A stretch of 64,000 nt of DNA from Actinacidiphila oryziradicis (GCF_005047355.1 NZ_SUMC01000037.1:1-64000); one strand, 5' to 3'. Shown: positions 33,914 to 43,079, counted from the stretch's first letter. The notes: generated by a model from the letters alone, not told the origin. Program-made: numbers and translations.

Positions 33914-35731
33914 ATGGCAAGACCAGCACGCTGGGCAGCATTCGTCGGAGCTGCGGCGCTCACTGTACTCGGCGCAGCCGGGCCGGCCGCGGCGTCCGGT
34001 CAGGCGGGGCAGAAGTCCGGCGGTGGCACGGCCACGCCGATCAAGCACGTGGTGGTCATCTACGGCGAGAACATCTCGTTCGACCACTACTTCGCTACGT
34101 ACCCGCAGGCCGCCAACACCGATGGAACGAAGTTCACGGCATCGAAGCGGACCCCCAAGTCCGACAACCTCCTGAACGCCGGACTGCTGAAGACCAACCC
34201 GAACCTGTATCTGCCCAAGCGGCTTACCTCCTCGCAGGCCATGACCTGCGACCAGAACCACTCCTACGGTGCCGAGCAGTACGCCGCCGACGGCGGCAAG
34301 GCCGACAAGTACGTCCAGAACACCGAGACCAGCAAGTGCAGCGCCGGTCTGTTCGGCGAGCCGGGCCTGGTCATGGACTACTACGACGGCAACACCGTCA
34401 CCGGGCTGTGGAACTACGCCCAGAACTACGCCCTGAACGACAAGTCGTTCAGCTCGGTCTACGGTCCGTCCACCCCCGGCGCGATCAACCTGATCTCGGG
34501 GCAGACGCACGGCGGGATCTCCGTCGACCCGAAGACGGGGCAGCAGACCGCCACGCCGGACACCTCGGTCCTGGCGGCGGGCTCGGTGAACGCCAAGGGT
34601 GTGGGCACTGTCATCGGTGACCCCGACCCGGCGTACGACGACTGCTCGGGCAAGGACCACACCTCCACCAGCAACCTCCTGGCGATGCAGGGCAAGAACA
34701 TCGGCGACCTGCTCAACGCCAAGGGCGTGACATGGGGCTGGTTCCAGGGCGGTTTCCGGCCCGGCACGGCCTGGAACGGTACGTCGGGCACCTACGCCAC
34801 GTGTGCCAATGTCACTCACACCAACCTCGGCGGCGCCGCGGTCGAGGACTACAGCCCGCACCACAACCCCTTCTCGTACTACAAGTCCACCTCCAACCCG
34901 CACCACTTGCCGCCTAAGAGCATCAGCGAGATCGGCCACAACGGGCAGGCCAACCACAACTACGATGTGACCGACTTCAACTCTTCGTTGAAGGCGGGCA
35001 ACCTCCCGGCGGTCAGCTTCCTGAAGGCGGCCGAGTACCAGGACGGCCATGGGGGCTACTCCGATCCGATCGATGAGCAGCATTTCGTGGTCAACGAGAT
35101 AAACGCGCTGCAGCAGTCCCCGGAGTGGAAGAGCACCGCGGTCATCCTTGCCTACGACGACTCCGACGGCTGGTACGACCACGCGTACGCCAAGCCGAAG
35201 AATGGCTCGACGGACACCAGCCTGGCCTCCAACGGCCTGGCCACCGACAGCCCCGCGTGCCAGACCGGCCCGGCCGCCGCGGCCGGTTACAACGACCGTT
35301 GCGGTCCCGGCACCCGGCAGCCGCTGCTGGTGGTCTCGCCCTACAGCAAGGTCAACGCGGTCGACCACACCGCGACCGAGCAGGCCTCGATCACCCAGTT
35401 CATCGAGAACAACTGGGGTACCGGCCGGATCGGTGACGCTTCGTTCGACAAGGGGGCCGGCACGCTCACCAACATGTTCGACTTCAAGCACCCCAACAAC
35501 AAGCAGGTGCTGCTGAACTCGGACGGCTCGGTCAAATCGGTGAAGAAGATCCCGCACTACACCGCCACGGCCGCCAGCACCTTGGCCACGGACAACATCG
35601 CCGCACAGCCCCTCGCCGCCACCAGCACTTCCTCCCAGTCCCTGCCGATCGGCATCGGGGCCGGGGTCCTGGTGGCCGGGGGAGCGGGCGTGGCCCTGGC
35701 CATGCACCGCCGTCGCGCCCGCGGCGCCTGA
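33914..35731 (+). CDS. Secreted phospholipase C / acid-phosphatase-type esterase
   Basis: A 605-residue exported enzyme of the phosphoesterase (bacterial PLC, PF04185) family. ATG 33914 follows GAGAGCGAGCC. The signal peptide ends near AAGPAAASG. The metal-binding start is IKHVVVIYGENISFDHYFAT. Others are TCDQNHSYGAEQYAADGG, FSSVYGPSTPGAINLISGQT, PHHNPFSYYKST and AVILAYDDSDGWYDH, plus the GTRQPLLVVSPYSKVN C-domain. A C-terminal membrane helix (GIGAGVLVAGGAGVALAM) with an Arg-rich tail suggests anchoring, which many secreted PLCs lack. The substrate (phospholipid or phosphomonoester) is undetermined. Confidence 0.9.
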   Translation: MARPARWAAFVGAAALTVLGAAGPAAASGQAGQKSGGGTATPIKHVVVIYGENISFDHYFATYPQAANTDGTKFTASKRTPKSDNLLNAGLLKTNPNLYLPKRLTSSQAMTCDQNHSYGAEQYAADGGKADKYVQNTETSKCSAGLFGEPGLVMDYYDGNTVTGLWNYAQNYALNDKSFSSVYGPSTPGAINLISGQTHGGISVDPKTGQQTATPDTSVLAAGSVNAKGVGTVIGDPDPAYDDCSGKDHTSTSNLLAMQGKNIGDLLNAKGVTWGWFQGGFRPGTAWNGTSGTYATCANVTHTNLGGAAVEDYSPHHNPFSYYKSTSNPHHLPPKSISEIGHNGQANHNYDVTDFNSSLKAGNLPAVSFLKAAEYQDGHGGYSDPIDEQHFVVNEINALQQSPEWKSTAVILAYDDSDGWYDHAYAKPKNGSTDTSLASNGLATDSPACQTGPAAAAGYNDRCGPGTRQPLLVVSPYSKVNAVDHTATEQASITQFIENNWGTGRIGDASFDKGAGTLTNMFDFKHPNNKQVLLNSDGSVKSVKKIPHYTATAASTLATDNIAAQPLAATSTSSQSLPIGIGAGVLVAGGAGVALAMHRRRARGA

Positions 35732-35748
35732 CCCGGCGCACCGCCAAG

Positions 35749-35786
35749 CCGGTTCCGGCCCGTCCCGAGGGGGCGGGCCGGACCGG
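35749..35786 (+). terminator. Terminator after the phospholipase gene
   Basis: Arms CCGGTTCCGGCCCG and CGGGCCGGACCGG with one bulged T, 17 bp past the stop. Confidence 0.75.
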
Positions 35787-36565
35787 CGCGGTGCCCGGCT
35801 GTTGGCGTGCTGGCTCCGCCCCGTCTGCCGGGGGTGGCGGTCCTCCCCCAGCTACCTCCCCCAGCCTTCGGCCGGGAGGTGCCCCCAGCCTTCGGCCGGG
35901 AGGTGCCCCAGGAGGTGCCCCCGCAAGCGCCGGACGGGCTGGGTGGTCGTGCGTGCCGGCACGCGATGTGGTGGTGGGGGTCGGGGCCGCTGTGGGGTGA
36001 TCTCCTCGGGGCTCGCGCGTACGGGTCCGCAGTGAGGGCGCCCGGGGTGTATGTGCCTCCCCTGCGGGGACACCCCGGCGCGTCCCCTCCCGGCCGGACA
36101 GGCGCGTGACGTCCTCGCCGTGGCGGAGACCGTAAAACCAAAGGCACCGCACCCCGGGGTTCGGACCGCAAGGAACACGCACCGTGAGGCGTTGAACCGG
36201 GCTGAGGGTGGCCGCGGGTCTGCCCGAATCCGGCGGTGCGGAGGGTCTGCTGGAAACATAAGGCCGCGGCCACGCGAATCTGCGGGCCGCGGCTGAGGTA
36301 CTGGCAGGCCACCATCGGGTCTGAAGAGAACCGAGGACAAGCTTGCGCCTACGAGGTGGGCTTCCTTCGTCGGCATTGTCCGAATCAGGTATTGGAGGTC
36401 GCCTTCTGGTCTCACTGGCCGTCCGGCCTCTCAGCGCTTCCTTGGCGACACTTTCCAGAAAACCGTAGCTCTCCAAAAAAACCCTGCCGCTTCGGTCGAG
36501 CTCCCTCGCTCGCCCCGCAGGCTTAAACCCAGGATAGCTCCGTCCATATTGTCTGACTAGTCCGA
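35787..36565. other. Repeat-bearing noncoding stretch
   Basis: About 780 bp without a gene I can support. The first 130 bp hold tandem copies of a dispersed repeat (separate entry). The middle (about 35990-36300) has long open frames on both strands with no family resemblance. The last 150 bp are unusually AT-richer (for example CTCCAAAAAAACCC) and lead to the palindrome at 36566. Confidence 0.45.
35858..35910 (+). repeat. Tandem dispersed repeat, 24-bp period
   Basis: Two copies of CCCAGCCTTCGGCCGGGAGG followed by TGCC, in tandem at 24-bp period. The same unit occurs inside the 260-bp element (52010-52041, a variant at 51927-51960) and at 60371-60400. The CCAGCC-TTC-GGCCGG core can form a short hairpin. 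Confidence 0.8.
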
Positions 36566-36594
36566 ATCGGAATAAATCTCGGATTTATTCCGAT
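36566..36594 (-). terminator. AT-rich perfect palindrome at the glycosidase stop codon
   Basis: ATCGGAATAAATC-TCG-GATTTATTCCGAT: perfect 13-bp arms. The TAA of the GH5-like gene lies inside the stem. It may be a terminator, but the low GC and lack of a U-run also allow an operator. Confidence 0.55.
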
Positions 36595-37829
36595 CCCGGC
36601 CGCCCCATCACCTCCGTGATGCCACGTGCGTCGAGGTACGACGCGTCGTCCGCCCGTGCGGCCAGGACGACAGCCGGCCGGACCCCTTCCGTACGCAGCC
36701 GCATCCACGCCTCGAAGTAGCCTCCGCCGGGTCCGGACACCGAGCGGGTGGACGCAGTGCAGTCCAGGGCCAGCGCGGTGGTGCGCGGCTGCGGGGCGGG
36801 CGGCTCCCTGCGCAGGTCAGCGACGGTGCCGGCCAGAGCGTGGGCAATCGGCTTGGCGCTGCCCGACGAGTCGAACAGGCCCAGGGTGTACTCCAGCTCC
36901 GGGTAGTCGGCCAGGGAGCGGTCCACGTCGTGGGAGGACCACCAGGTCACTCCCCAGAGCCCGGCGCAGCCGGAGGCGTTGAGTAGGGTCTGGCGGGCGA
37001 AGTGCGGCGCGTCCGCCGCCGGGATGTGTGGCTCGGGGGCGCCGGTCTCCTGCACCCAGACCGCGCGCCCGGTGTCTTCCGCGTAGGCCTTGGCCAGTTC
37101 GACCCCGTACTCCGCGAGGTGCAGCACCTGGGGGGAGCGGGGGCCGTAGCGGCGGGCGCAGTCGCTGGAGAAGACCCACGGGTGGACGGTGGTCACATCG
37201 CCCTTGCGGGCCGAGGCCTCCGGGGTGAAGGGATGATCGTCGTCGTACCAGGCGGCGTCGAAGGCGGAGTGCGTGGCCAGCAGGCCCGGCCGCCCCCCGG
37301 AGAGCCCCTGGCGGGCCGCGGCGAGCAGTGTGTCGAGGTAGCGGTCCACTTCCCCGGCGGTCACCGGATTGTGCTCGACCATGTTGTTGAGCTCGTTGCC
37401 CAGCTGCAGGCCGATGAGATTGGGCCGGCCGGCGAGGGCGCTGCCCAGCACTCGCAGCAGTTCGGCCTGTGCCTCGATGGCCTCGGCATCGGTGAAGACG
37501 TTGCGGTGGTGCCAGCTGCGAGTCCACTCCGGGTAGAAGTCGAAGCTGGACAGATGGCCCTGGACGCCGTCCACCAGGACGTCGAGACCGGCCTCGCCCG
37601 CGAGGTCGACCAGCTGGACCAACTGGTCGACGGCGCTGCCGCGGATCATGGTCCGGTTGGGCTGCAGCAGTGGCCACAGATGGAAGACCCGGATGTGATC
37701 GAGGCCGAGACCGGCGATCTGCGCCAGGTCATCCCCGGCATGCGCGGGGTCGAAGTCGTACCAGGAGTGGAACCAGCCCCGGCGGGGTGTGTAGTTCACG
37801 CCGAAACGGAGCGCGGTGGCAGAGTTCAC
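36585..37829 (-). CDS. GH5-like (cellulase-type) glycoside hydrolase
   Basis: A 414-residue (beta/alpha)8 glycosidase without signal peptide. GTG 37829 follows GGAGAG and opens VNSATALRFGVNYTPRRGWF. The acid/base Glu is in LIGLQLGNELNNMVEHNPV (the NE motif of clan A) and the nucleophile is probably in GRAVWVQETGAPEPHI. WGVTWWSSHDVDRSLADYPE is the strand-8 Trp region. The last ~80 residues form an extra domain. It is intracellular and divergent from a sugar-kinase gene, with a broken GH3 beyond, which suggests turnover of an imported oligosaccharide. The specificity is unknown. Confidence 0.75.
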   Translation of the reverse strand: MNSATALRFGVNYTPRRGWFHSWYDFDPAHAGDDLAQIAGLGLDHIRVFHLWPLLQPNRTMIRGSAVDQLVQLVDLAGEAGLDVLVDGVQGHLSSFDFYPEWTRSWHHRNVFTDAEAIEAQAELLRVLGSALAGRPNLIGLQLGNELNNMVEHNPVTAGEVDRYLDTLLAAARQGLSGGRPGLLATHSAFDAAWYDDDHPFTPEASARKGDVTTVHPWVFSSDCARRYGPRSPQVLHLAEYGVELAKAYAEDTGRAVWVQETGAPEPHIPAADAPHFARQTLLNASGCAGLWGVTWWSSHDVDRSLADYPELEYTLGLFDSSGSAKPIAHALAGTVADLRREPPAPQPRTTALALDCTASTRSVSGPGGGYFEAWMRLRTEGVRPAVVLAARADDASYLDARGITEVMGRPGSE

Positions 37830-37901
37830 GGTGGCTCTCCAGAGTTTTTGATGTCCGCCGGGGCTTGTCCGCGCTGAATGTATCAACCACCATGGTCGCC
37901 G

Positions 37902-38903
37902 ATGAAGAAAAATCTGAACCAGGATTTCGTCGTCGGTGTGGACGCGGGCGGTACCCGCATCCGTGCCGTCCTGGCCCGCGCTACGGACGGCAGCCCGCTG
38001 ACCGAAGGAGCAGCCGGACCGGGCAACGCCCTCACCGTCCCCCTGCCTGAACTCACCGACCACCTCGCCACGGCCGTCGCCGAAGCCGTCCCGCCGGAAC
38101 TGCGCCCCCGCGTCTCGGTCGTCGTCGCGGGGTTCGCCGGAGCCGCCCGTACCTCTCCGGACGAACCCGGCCGGCTCGCCGCGGACTCCGCGCTGAACGC
38201 CGCACTGCGGCGGCTCGGCATCACACCGTCGGTGACCGACATCTACGGCGACACCGAGGTCGCCTTCGCCTCGGCACCCGGCGCCCCCGCCGACGGACTC
38301 GCGCTGGTGGCCGGCACCGGCGCCGTCGCCGCCCGGATCACCGCACGCGCATGCGCGGCGACCGCTGACGGCAACGGCTGGCTGCTCGGCGACGACGGCA
38401 GCGGCTTCTGGATCGGCCGCAGCGCCGTACAGGCCGCCCTGCGAATGGCGGACGGGCGCGGCGGGCCCACCATGCTCGCCGAATCGGTCGCCCGCACGCT
38501 GCTGCAGTCCGGGACGCTGCCCGGCACCCGGCCCGGATCGTGGTCGGAGAAGGAACGCGAGGCATACCGCATGTGGCTCGTCCCGGTCGTCATGGCAGAA
38601 CCGCCGGTCCGGCTCGCCCGGCTGGCGCCGCTGGTCGTCGACGCCGCCGGCCGGGGAGACGCCGTGGCCGGGGCGATCCTCGAAGAGGCCGCGTGGCTGC
38701 TGACCGCCACTGTACGGGCCCTGGACCCCCGGCCCGGCGAGCGGCTCGTCGTCACCGGCGGGCTCCTCGGCCCGAACGGCCCCCTGACGAACGGCCTGGA
38801 GCGCCGCCTGGAGCCTCTCGGGCTGCGCATCGACCGGGCCGAGGACGGCCGGCGCGGCGCCGTGGCCCTCGCCCGCCTCACCCATGGGGCCGTGCTCCAG
38901 TGA
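37902..38903 (+). CDS. N-acetylglucosamine-kinase/BadF-type sugar kinase
   Basis: A 333-residue ASKHA-fold kinase. PHOSPHATE 1: FVVGVDAGGTRIRAVLA. ADENOSINE-type loops: LALVAGTGAVAARI and GWLLGDDGSGFWIGRSAVQA, typical of GlcNAc kinase-like BadF/BadG/BcrA/D proteins. The C-terminal RLVVTGGLLGPNGPL is the second nucleotide motif. ATG 37902 is chosen by similarity; ATG 37878 is in frame, and neither has a clear RBS. It overlaps the start of the broken GH3 gene by GTGA. It probably phosphorylates the sugar released by the neighbouring glycosidases. Confidence 0.85.
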   Translation: MKKNLNQDFVVGVDAGGTRIRAVLARATDGSPLTEGAAGPGNALTVPLPELTDHLATAVAEAVPPELRPRVSVVVAGFAGAARTSPDEPGRLAADSALNAALRRLGITPSVTDIYGDTEVAFASAPGAPADGLALVAGTGAVAARITARACAATADGNGWLLGDDGSGFWIGRSAVQAALRMADGRGGPTMLAESVARTLLQSGTLPGTRPGSWSEKEREAYRMWLVPVVMAEPPVRLARLAPLVVDAAGRGDAVAGAILEEAAWLLTATVRALDPRPGERLVVTGGLLGPNGPLTNGLERRLEPLGLRIDRAEDGRRGAVALARLTHGAVLQ

Positions 38904-39490
38904 GCGGCACCGACGTCGGGAGCAGGGTCCGCGTCCTCCTCGCCAGGATGACCCTGCGTGAGAAGACAGGCAGCTCAACCAGCGGACCGACGCCTTCCCC
39001 GCCGGGACCGACCGCTTCGCCGGGTCCGGCGCCCTGCAAGGCCTCTTCCGCGCCGACGCCTGGTCCGATGTGGACCAAGCCCCCGGACCGGGCGCCGGCG
39101 CCGAAGACAGCGCCGCCCTCGCCGAAGGGGTGCAACACCATGTGGTGGAGAACAGCCGGCTCGGCACCGGGCCCGCGAGGCCCCGCACCTCGCTTCGCCG
39201 GACAGGGCGCCCCCATCGGCGGCCGCAACTTCGCGGAGACCGAACTCGGGCCCGGGGAGTTCCACGAGATCCACCTACCCGCGCCGCCGCTGGGGCTTCG
39301 GGGCCTGGTCATGGCAGACGGCGTCGCGATCGACCGGCTCGCCCGGATCACCGGCGACACCAGGCCGGTCGTCAAAGGGCTGGGCGCAGCCAGGGCGGCC
39401 CCAGGGGAAAGCTGCCGTCCCGCCGTGGCCGCCGCAGCCTCCGCGGGCGGACCCGGCCGGTCGCCCTCCGCCAAGTCTCCAGTGCCGTGA
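38900..39490 (+). pseudogene. GH3 beta-glucosidase-type gene, decayed
   Basis: GTG 38900 overlaps the kinase stop. It encodes GSRVRVLLARMTLREK, the GH3 start, then shifts frame near 38970 into QLNQRTDAFPAGTDRF and GALQGLFRADAW. Later pieces are ALAEGVQHHVVENSRLGT, PIGGRNFAETELGPGEFHEI and LRGLVMADGVAIDRLARITG. The last holds the catalytic-Asp region (MADG), brought close by internal deletions. The C-terminal domain is gone. It was formerly the second gene of an operon with the kinase. Confidence 0.75.
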
Positions 39491-39668
39491 CTGCGATGTT
39501 CGCCCGTCGGAGAGCGGTGTCCGGCGGTCCGGTCGCAAGGCCGGGCCGGAGGCCCCCGTAGCGGCTGAGCCACCTGGGCTTTTGTCCAACGCGGCGAGCG
39601 CGCGCGGGCCGGCTGTCGCGCCGGGGGACTCCGGCTAACGGGGCCGGAGAGAGCACTAAGCTGCACGC

Positions 39669-41129
39669 GTGTCCACCGAACATAGAGTGAATTTCCAGTC
39701 GGCGCCCCGTCGGGCCCTGCTCTGGCTGGTCGTGATCGCAGCCGTATTCATAGTGGCGCAGGCGGCGTCCGGAGCCGTGCGGCTGCCGCTGGGCTGGGAC
39801 GAGGCGGTGTACGTCAGCCAGGTCAGCTCGCGGGTGCCCGCCGCGTTCTTCAGCGCGCCGCGCGCCCGGGGCATCACATGGCTGGTGGCCCCGGTGGTGG
39901 CGCTGACGTCGTCGACGGAGGCGTTGCGTCTCTGGATGATGCTGCTGGCTGCCGCCGGTCTGGTCGTGGCGTTCTGGCCGTGGCTGCGGTTGGCAGGCCG
40001 CCGGGTGGTGCTGGTGGGGGCGGCTGCCTTCGCCGGGCTGTGGGTGGTGGAGTTCTATGCCGCGTCGGTGATGCCCAACCTGTATGTGGCGTATGGGGCG
40101 CTGGCCGCCGCGGGGTGGTTCCTGCGGGTGGCCGACGACCGGCGGCGGTGGCCGCTGGCCGCGCTCGCCGGGAGTGTGGCGTTCACCGCGGTGCTGCGGC
40201 CGCACGACGCCGGGTACCTGATGCTGGCCCTGCTCGCGGCGGTCGCGGCGGTGCGGGCCTGGCGGCGCTTGGCGCTCGTCGTGGCGGTGGTCGCGGGGCT
40301 GGTGGCCGGCATCGTTCCGTGGCTGGTCGAGGCGTACATGAACTACGGTGGTCCGCTGGCCCGGCTGCGGGCCTCCAGCGGTGTGGAGGGCGGCCTGGGC
40401 TGGCACCTGGCGGCGTTTATGCAGCTGCGCTCCGTCAACGGGCCACTGCTCTGCCGGCCGTGCACCAACGGGTGGCCGCAGGCGGCCGTGCTGTCGGTGT
40501 GGTGGCTGCTACTACCGGTGCTGGCGGCCGGGGGCCTGGTGTTCGCCGCCCGCGCCGGGCGGCTGCGGGTGGCCGGGCTGGCGGTGTGGTGTGCGGTGGT
40601 GCTGACCGTGCCGTACTTCTTCCTCATCACCTACGCCGCCCCGCGTTTCCTCATCCCCGCCTACGCGCTGCTCGCGGTGCCGGTGGCCGAGTGCGTCATC
40701 GGTCTGGCCGGCCTGATAAGGGGCCGGTGGCGGCCGTACGTTGTCGGGGTCGCGGCGGTGTGTGTCCTGGCCCAGCTGGCCGGCCAGTACCTTGTGCTGG
40801 AGAGCCGGGTGGCCGGTCAGCAGCGTGCCCGCGCAGGCGACCAGTGGATGGTCGCCCGGCTGGCGCGGCAGTACGGTATCCGCCCGCCTTGCGCCATCAC
40901 CGGCGACCAGTCCCCGCTGCTGGCGTTCTACGCCGGCTGCTCCTCACCGGCCGTCGGCGGCAACAACGCTTCCACCACCTCTGCGGGCCTGCTGAAGATA
41001 ACCCGCACCATGCCCCTGGCGCTCGCCCGCCACAACCCGCACCCGCCGACCTACGCCCAGCACTGGCCGCGCCACCAGCTCACCGCACCCAGCGGGGAGA
41101 AGTGGTACGTCTTCATCGCCCCCCGCTGA
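39669..41129 (+). CDS. Polytopic membrane glycosyltransferase-like protein
   Basis: A 486-residue integral membrane protein with roughly ten hydrophobic helices (for example LLWLVVIAAVFIVAQAASGA, LALVVAVVAGLVAGIVPWLV). The first loop contains LGWDEAVYVSQV, the acidic DE motif of GT-C (PMT/ArnT-like) glycosyltransferases, which use lipid-linked sugars at the outer face. The C-terminal ~100 residues are an extracytoplasmic domain with Cys pairs (PPCAITGDQSPLLAFYAGCS). There is no partner gene, and donor and acceptor are unknown. It ends at a bidirectional hairpin at 41256. Confidence 0.75.
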   Translation: MSTEHRVNFQSAPRRALLWLVVIAAVFIVAQAASGAVRLPLGWDEAVYVSQVSSRVPAAFFSAPRARGITWLVAPVVALTSSTEALRLWMMLLAAAGLVVAFWPWLRLAGRRVVLVGAAAFAGLWVVEFYAASVMPNLYVAYGALAAAGWFLRVADDRRRWPLAALAGSVAFTAVLRPHDAGYLMLALLAAVAAVRAWRRLALVVAVVAGLVAGIVPWLVEAYMNYGGPLARLRASSGVEGGLGWHLAAFMQLRSVNGPLLCRPCTNGWPQAAVLSVWWLLLPVLAAGGLVFAARAGRLRVAGLAVWCAVVLTVPYFFLITYAAPRFLIPAYALLAVPVAECVIGLAGLIRGRWRPYVVGVAAVCVLAQLAGQYLVLESRVAGQQRARAGDQWMVARLARQYGIRPPCAITGDQSPLLAFYAGCSSPAVGGNNASTTSAGLLKITRTMPLALARHNPHPPTYAQHWPRHQLTAPSGEKWYVFIAPR

Positions 41130-41255
41130 GCCTGCCGTTCGACCAACCCCGACATCGTTGTGCCCACACCCATCGTCGGGCGGGACAAACGGGCCAGGCC
41201 GACTTGGGGCGATGTAGAGGTCGTCCGGTGGTTCCACCAAACGCCGCAATCCGCG

Positions 41256-41277
41256 AGCCCCTCCTGGAGGAGGGGCT
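41256..41277. terminator. Bidirectional hairpin between convergent genes
   Basis: AGCCCCTCC-TGGA-GGAGGGGCT, perfect 9-bp arms, between the glycosyltransferase-like gene (+) and the MarR gene (-). Confidence 0.7.
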
Positions 41278-41336
41278 GGAAGGTCCGCGCTTGTTGCGGT
41301 CGCCGTAGACTGCGACTTCACCGGCTCACAGACGTG

Positions 41337-41801
41337 TCAGGACGCGGATTCCACGGGAGCGCTCTGCCGCCTACCGGCCGCTCTGGCGTCCAGAGCCTTG
41401 CGCAGACACTCCAGTTGCCGCATGGTCTGCTCCGCCTGATCCGCGGAGGACTCCGGGAACAGTGTGGCGACCAAGGGCAGCGCCTCCTGCTGCCTGGCCT
41501 CAACCGCCACCTCCTCGGCCCGGGCGCCGAGAACCACCATGGTCTTCCGTCCGTCCGTAGCGTCCCGCTCTATGTCCGTGTACCCGCGTCTGCACAAGGA
41601 CGCCACAGCGGTGGAGACACGACTCTGGGCGAAGCCGGCGTGCTTCGCGATGTCGCCGATGGACAGCTTCCCGTTCGCGAACAGCGCCGTCAGCACGGTC
41701 ACTTCGGTCGGCTTGAGGTCAAATCCCGCGGTCTCGGTCATGGCGGCTTCCGTCTCAGCCACAAGCCGCTTGCCGAGTTGGCGCAGGTCGGTCAGGTTCA
41801 T
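41337..41801 (-). CDS. MarR-family transcriptional regulator
   Basis: A 154-residue winged-helix regulator. ATG 41801 opens MNLTDLRQLGKRLVAETEAA. The HTH/wing is LKPTEVTVLTALFANGKLSI, then DIAKHAGFAQSRVSTAVASL and RDATDGRKTMVVLG, the MarR DxRxxxxxLT-like wing. A strong palindrome 48 bp upstream (41849-41876) is the likely operator. The divergent side has no recognisable target gene, so the regulated gene may be lost or elsewhere. Confidence 0.87.
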   Translation of the reverse strand: MNLTDLRQLGKRLVAETEAAMTETAGFDLKPTEVTVLTALFANGKLSIGDIAKHAGFAQSRVSTAVASLCRRGYTDIERDATDGRKTMVVLGARAEEVAVEARQQEALPLVATLFPESSADQAEQTMRQLECLRKALDARAAGRRQSAPVESAS

Positions 41802-42115
41802 ACCGGCATTCTTCCATCCCTGTACCAATCCCAGGAGATGTATCCCCTCCATATGCATCTTGTCGGATGCATATGGACACCGCTCTCTCCCGGGCGGGCC
41901 CTCCCTCCGGCGAACAGTGGCTCCGGGAACGTTTCGCCGGGGCTGCACCCCGGACCGGTGGCGTTTCGCCGGGCCTGGTGGCCGGGGAGGTGGGCGAGAT
42001 CGACCAGCAGAACCGATGTGACGCGCATGCGTTGGGCTCAAACAACCACTTGGCGCGAATTTTAGTGGCTCAAACATGCAGACTTGGAGCGCGCCGAGTG
42101 AATGGGCGTACCGCT
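41802..42115. other. MarR upstream region, no second gene recognised
   Basis: 314 bp between the MarR start and the RpiR stop. It contains the palindrome at 41849. A plus-strand frame begins with an ATG inside that palindrome (MHMDTALSRAGPPSGEQWL) but shows no family similarity. GTTTCGCCGGG occurs twice (41930-41985). Confidence 0.4.
41849..41876. promoter_or_regulatory. Putative MarR operator
   Basis: CCATATGCAT-N8-ATGCATATGG, perfect 10-bp arms, AT-rich against the background, upstream of the MarR gene. Confidence 0.7.
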
Positions 42116-43000
42116 TCAGTGGCCGCGCCGGGCCTTGACGGCGTGCTGGGGCGTGATGTGGTCGGTGAGCGCCAGGGAGGCGCTCGCTCGCGCGTACGAC
42201 AGTTGGGCGACGCGCACGTACAGGCAGTCGATCAGCACGAGTACGGAGTGCCGGGCACTGATGCTGCCGGTGCGGAAACTGGTCTCGGCGGACGAGGAGA
42301 TGAGCCGGATGTCCGCCGCGCGGGCAAGCGGCGAGCGGGGGTCGGCGGTGATCGCCAGGGTGGTGGCGCCGCGCGTCTTGGCCAGCTCGAAGGGCTCTAT
42401 GGTTTCCCGCGTCGATCCGGAGTGGGAGATCCCGATGGCGAAGTCGGCGGGCGTGAGCAGGGCCGCGGAAGTGGCCGCCGCGTGCACTTCGGTCCAGGCG
42501 CGCACAGTGCAGCCGATCCGGAACAGCCGGACCTCGGTCTCCAGGGCCACCGCCCCGCTGCCGCCTACGCCGTACACATCGATCCGCCGGGCGCGAGTCG
42601 CCGCCTGGGCGGCGCGCTCCAGTGACGTCAGGTCGATCCGCTCGACCGTCTGCTGCAGCGCGCGTAGATCTGCCTGGCCGACAACTGCGACGACGCGTTC
42701 CAGGCTGTCATCGGGGGAGATGTCCGGGCCGATCTCGGCGGTGCCCCAGTTGGAGGACTCGCCGCGGCCGTGCTCCTGGGCCAGCTCGATCAGCAGATGC
42801 TGGTACGAGTCCAGGCCGATGGCCCGGCAGAAGCGGGTCACCGTCGCCTGCGACGTGCCGGTGCGGCGGCCCAGTTCGGCGGCCGAGCAGTGCGCGATGG
42901 CGGCCGGATCGGCGAGGATCAGCTCGCCCACCTTGCGAAGCGAGCCGGCCAGGCGGGGCAGCTCCGTCCGGATCAAAGTGGTGACGTCCGTCGGTGCCAT
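42116..43000 (-). CDS. MurR/RpiR-family transcriptional regulator
   Basis: A 294-residue regulator: an N-terminal RpiR HTH (CSAAELGRRTGTSQATVTRF, CRAIGLDSYQHLLIELAQE) and a C-terminal SIS domain (RRIDVYGVGGSGAVALETEV, FAIGISHSGSTRETIEPFEL). SIS binds phosphosugars, so the effector is probably an amino-sugar phosphate. It is divergent from a SIS-domain enzyme gene at 43152; the 151-bp gap holds two palindromes, suggesting joint control. Confidence 0.92.
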   Translation of the reverse strand: MAPTDVTTLIRTELPRLAGSLRKVGELILADPAAIAHCSAAELGRRTGTSQATVTRFCRAIGLDSYQHLLIELAQEHGRGESSNWGTAEIGPDISPDDSLERVVAVVGQADLRALQQTVERIDLTSLERAAQAATRARRIDVYGVGGSGAVALETEVRLFRIGCTVRAWTEVHAAATSAALLTPADFAIGISHSGSTRETIEPFELAKTRGATTLAITADPRSPLARAADIRLISSSAETSFRTGSISARHSVLVLIDCLYVRVAQLSYARASASLALTDHITPQHAVKARRGH

Positions 43001-43050
43001 GGTGTCCCCGGTCTTCGTTGTCTGCGTACGGCAAACTCAGAATGTACCAG

Positions 43051-43079
43051 CCACCCATAGGGTGGAGGATTGAAATTCA
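43051..43079. promoter_or_regulatory. Palindromes between the RpiR and SIS genes
   Basis: CCACCC-ATA-GGGTGG (43051-43065) and TGAA-A-TTCA (43071-43079), in the shared upstream region. RpiR regulators often bind TGAAA-type inverted repeats; that assignment is inference. Confidence 0.45.

Noticed and set aside
33797..35707. 636-codon minus-strand open frame
   Set aside because: Shadow of the phospholipase C gene, which has a signal peptide and catalytic motifs on the plus strand.
35807..36109. 100-codon plus-strand frame in the repeat-bearing gap
   Set aside because: Its beginning is the translated tandem repeat and the rest has no family resemblance or RBS.
37830..39188. N-terminal 453-codon extension of the GH5-like gene frame
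   Set aside because: It is antisense to the kinase and GH3 remnant, and the GTG at 37829 has an RBS and begins the family similarity.
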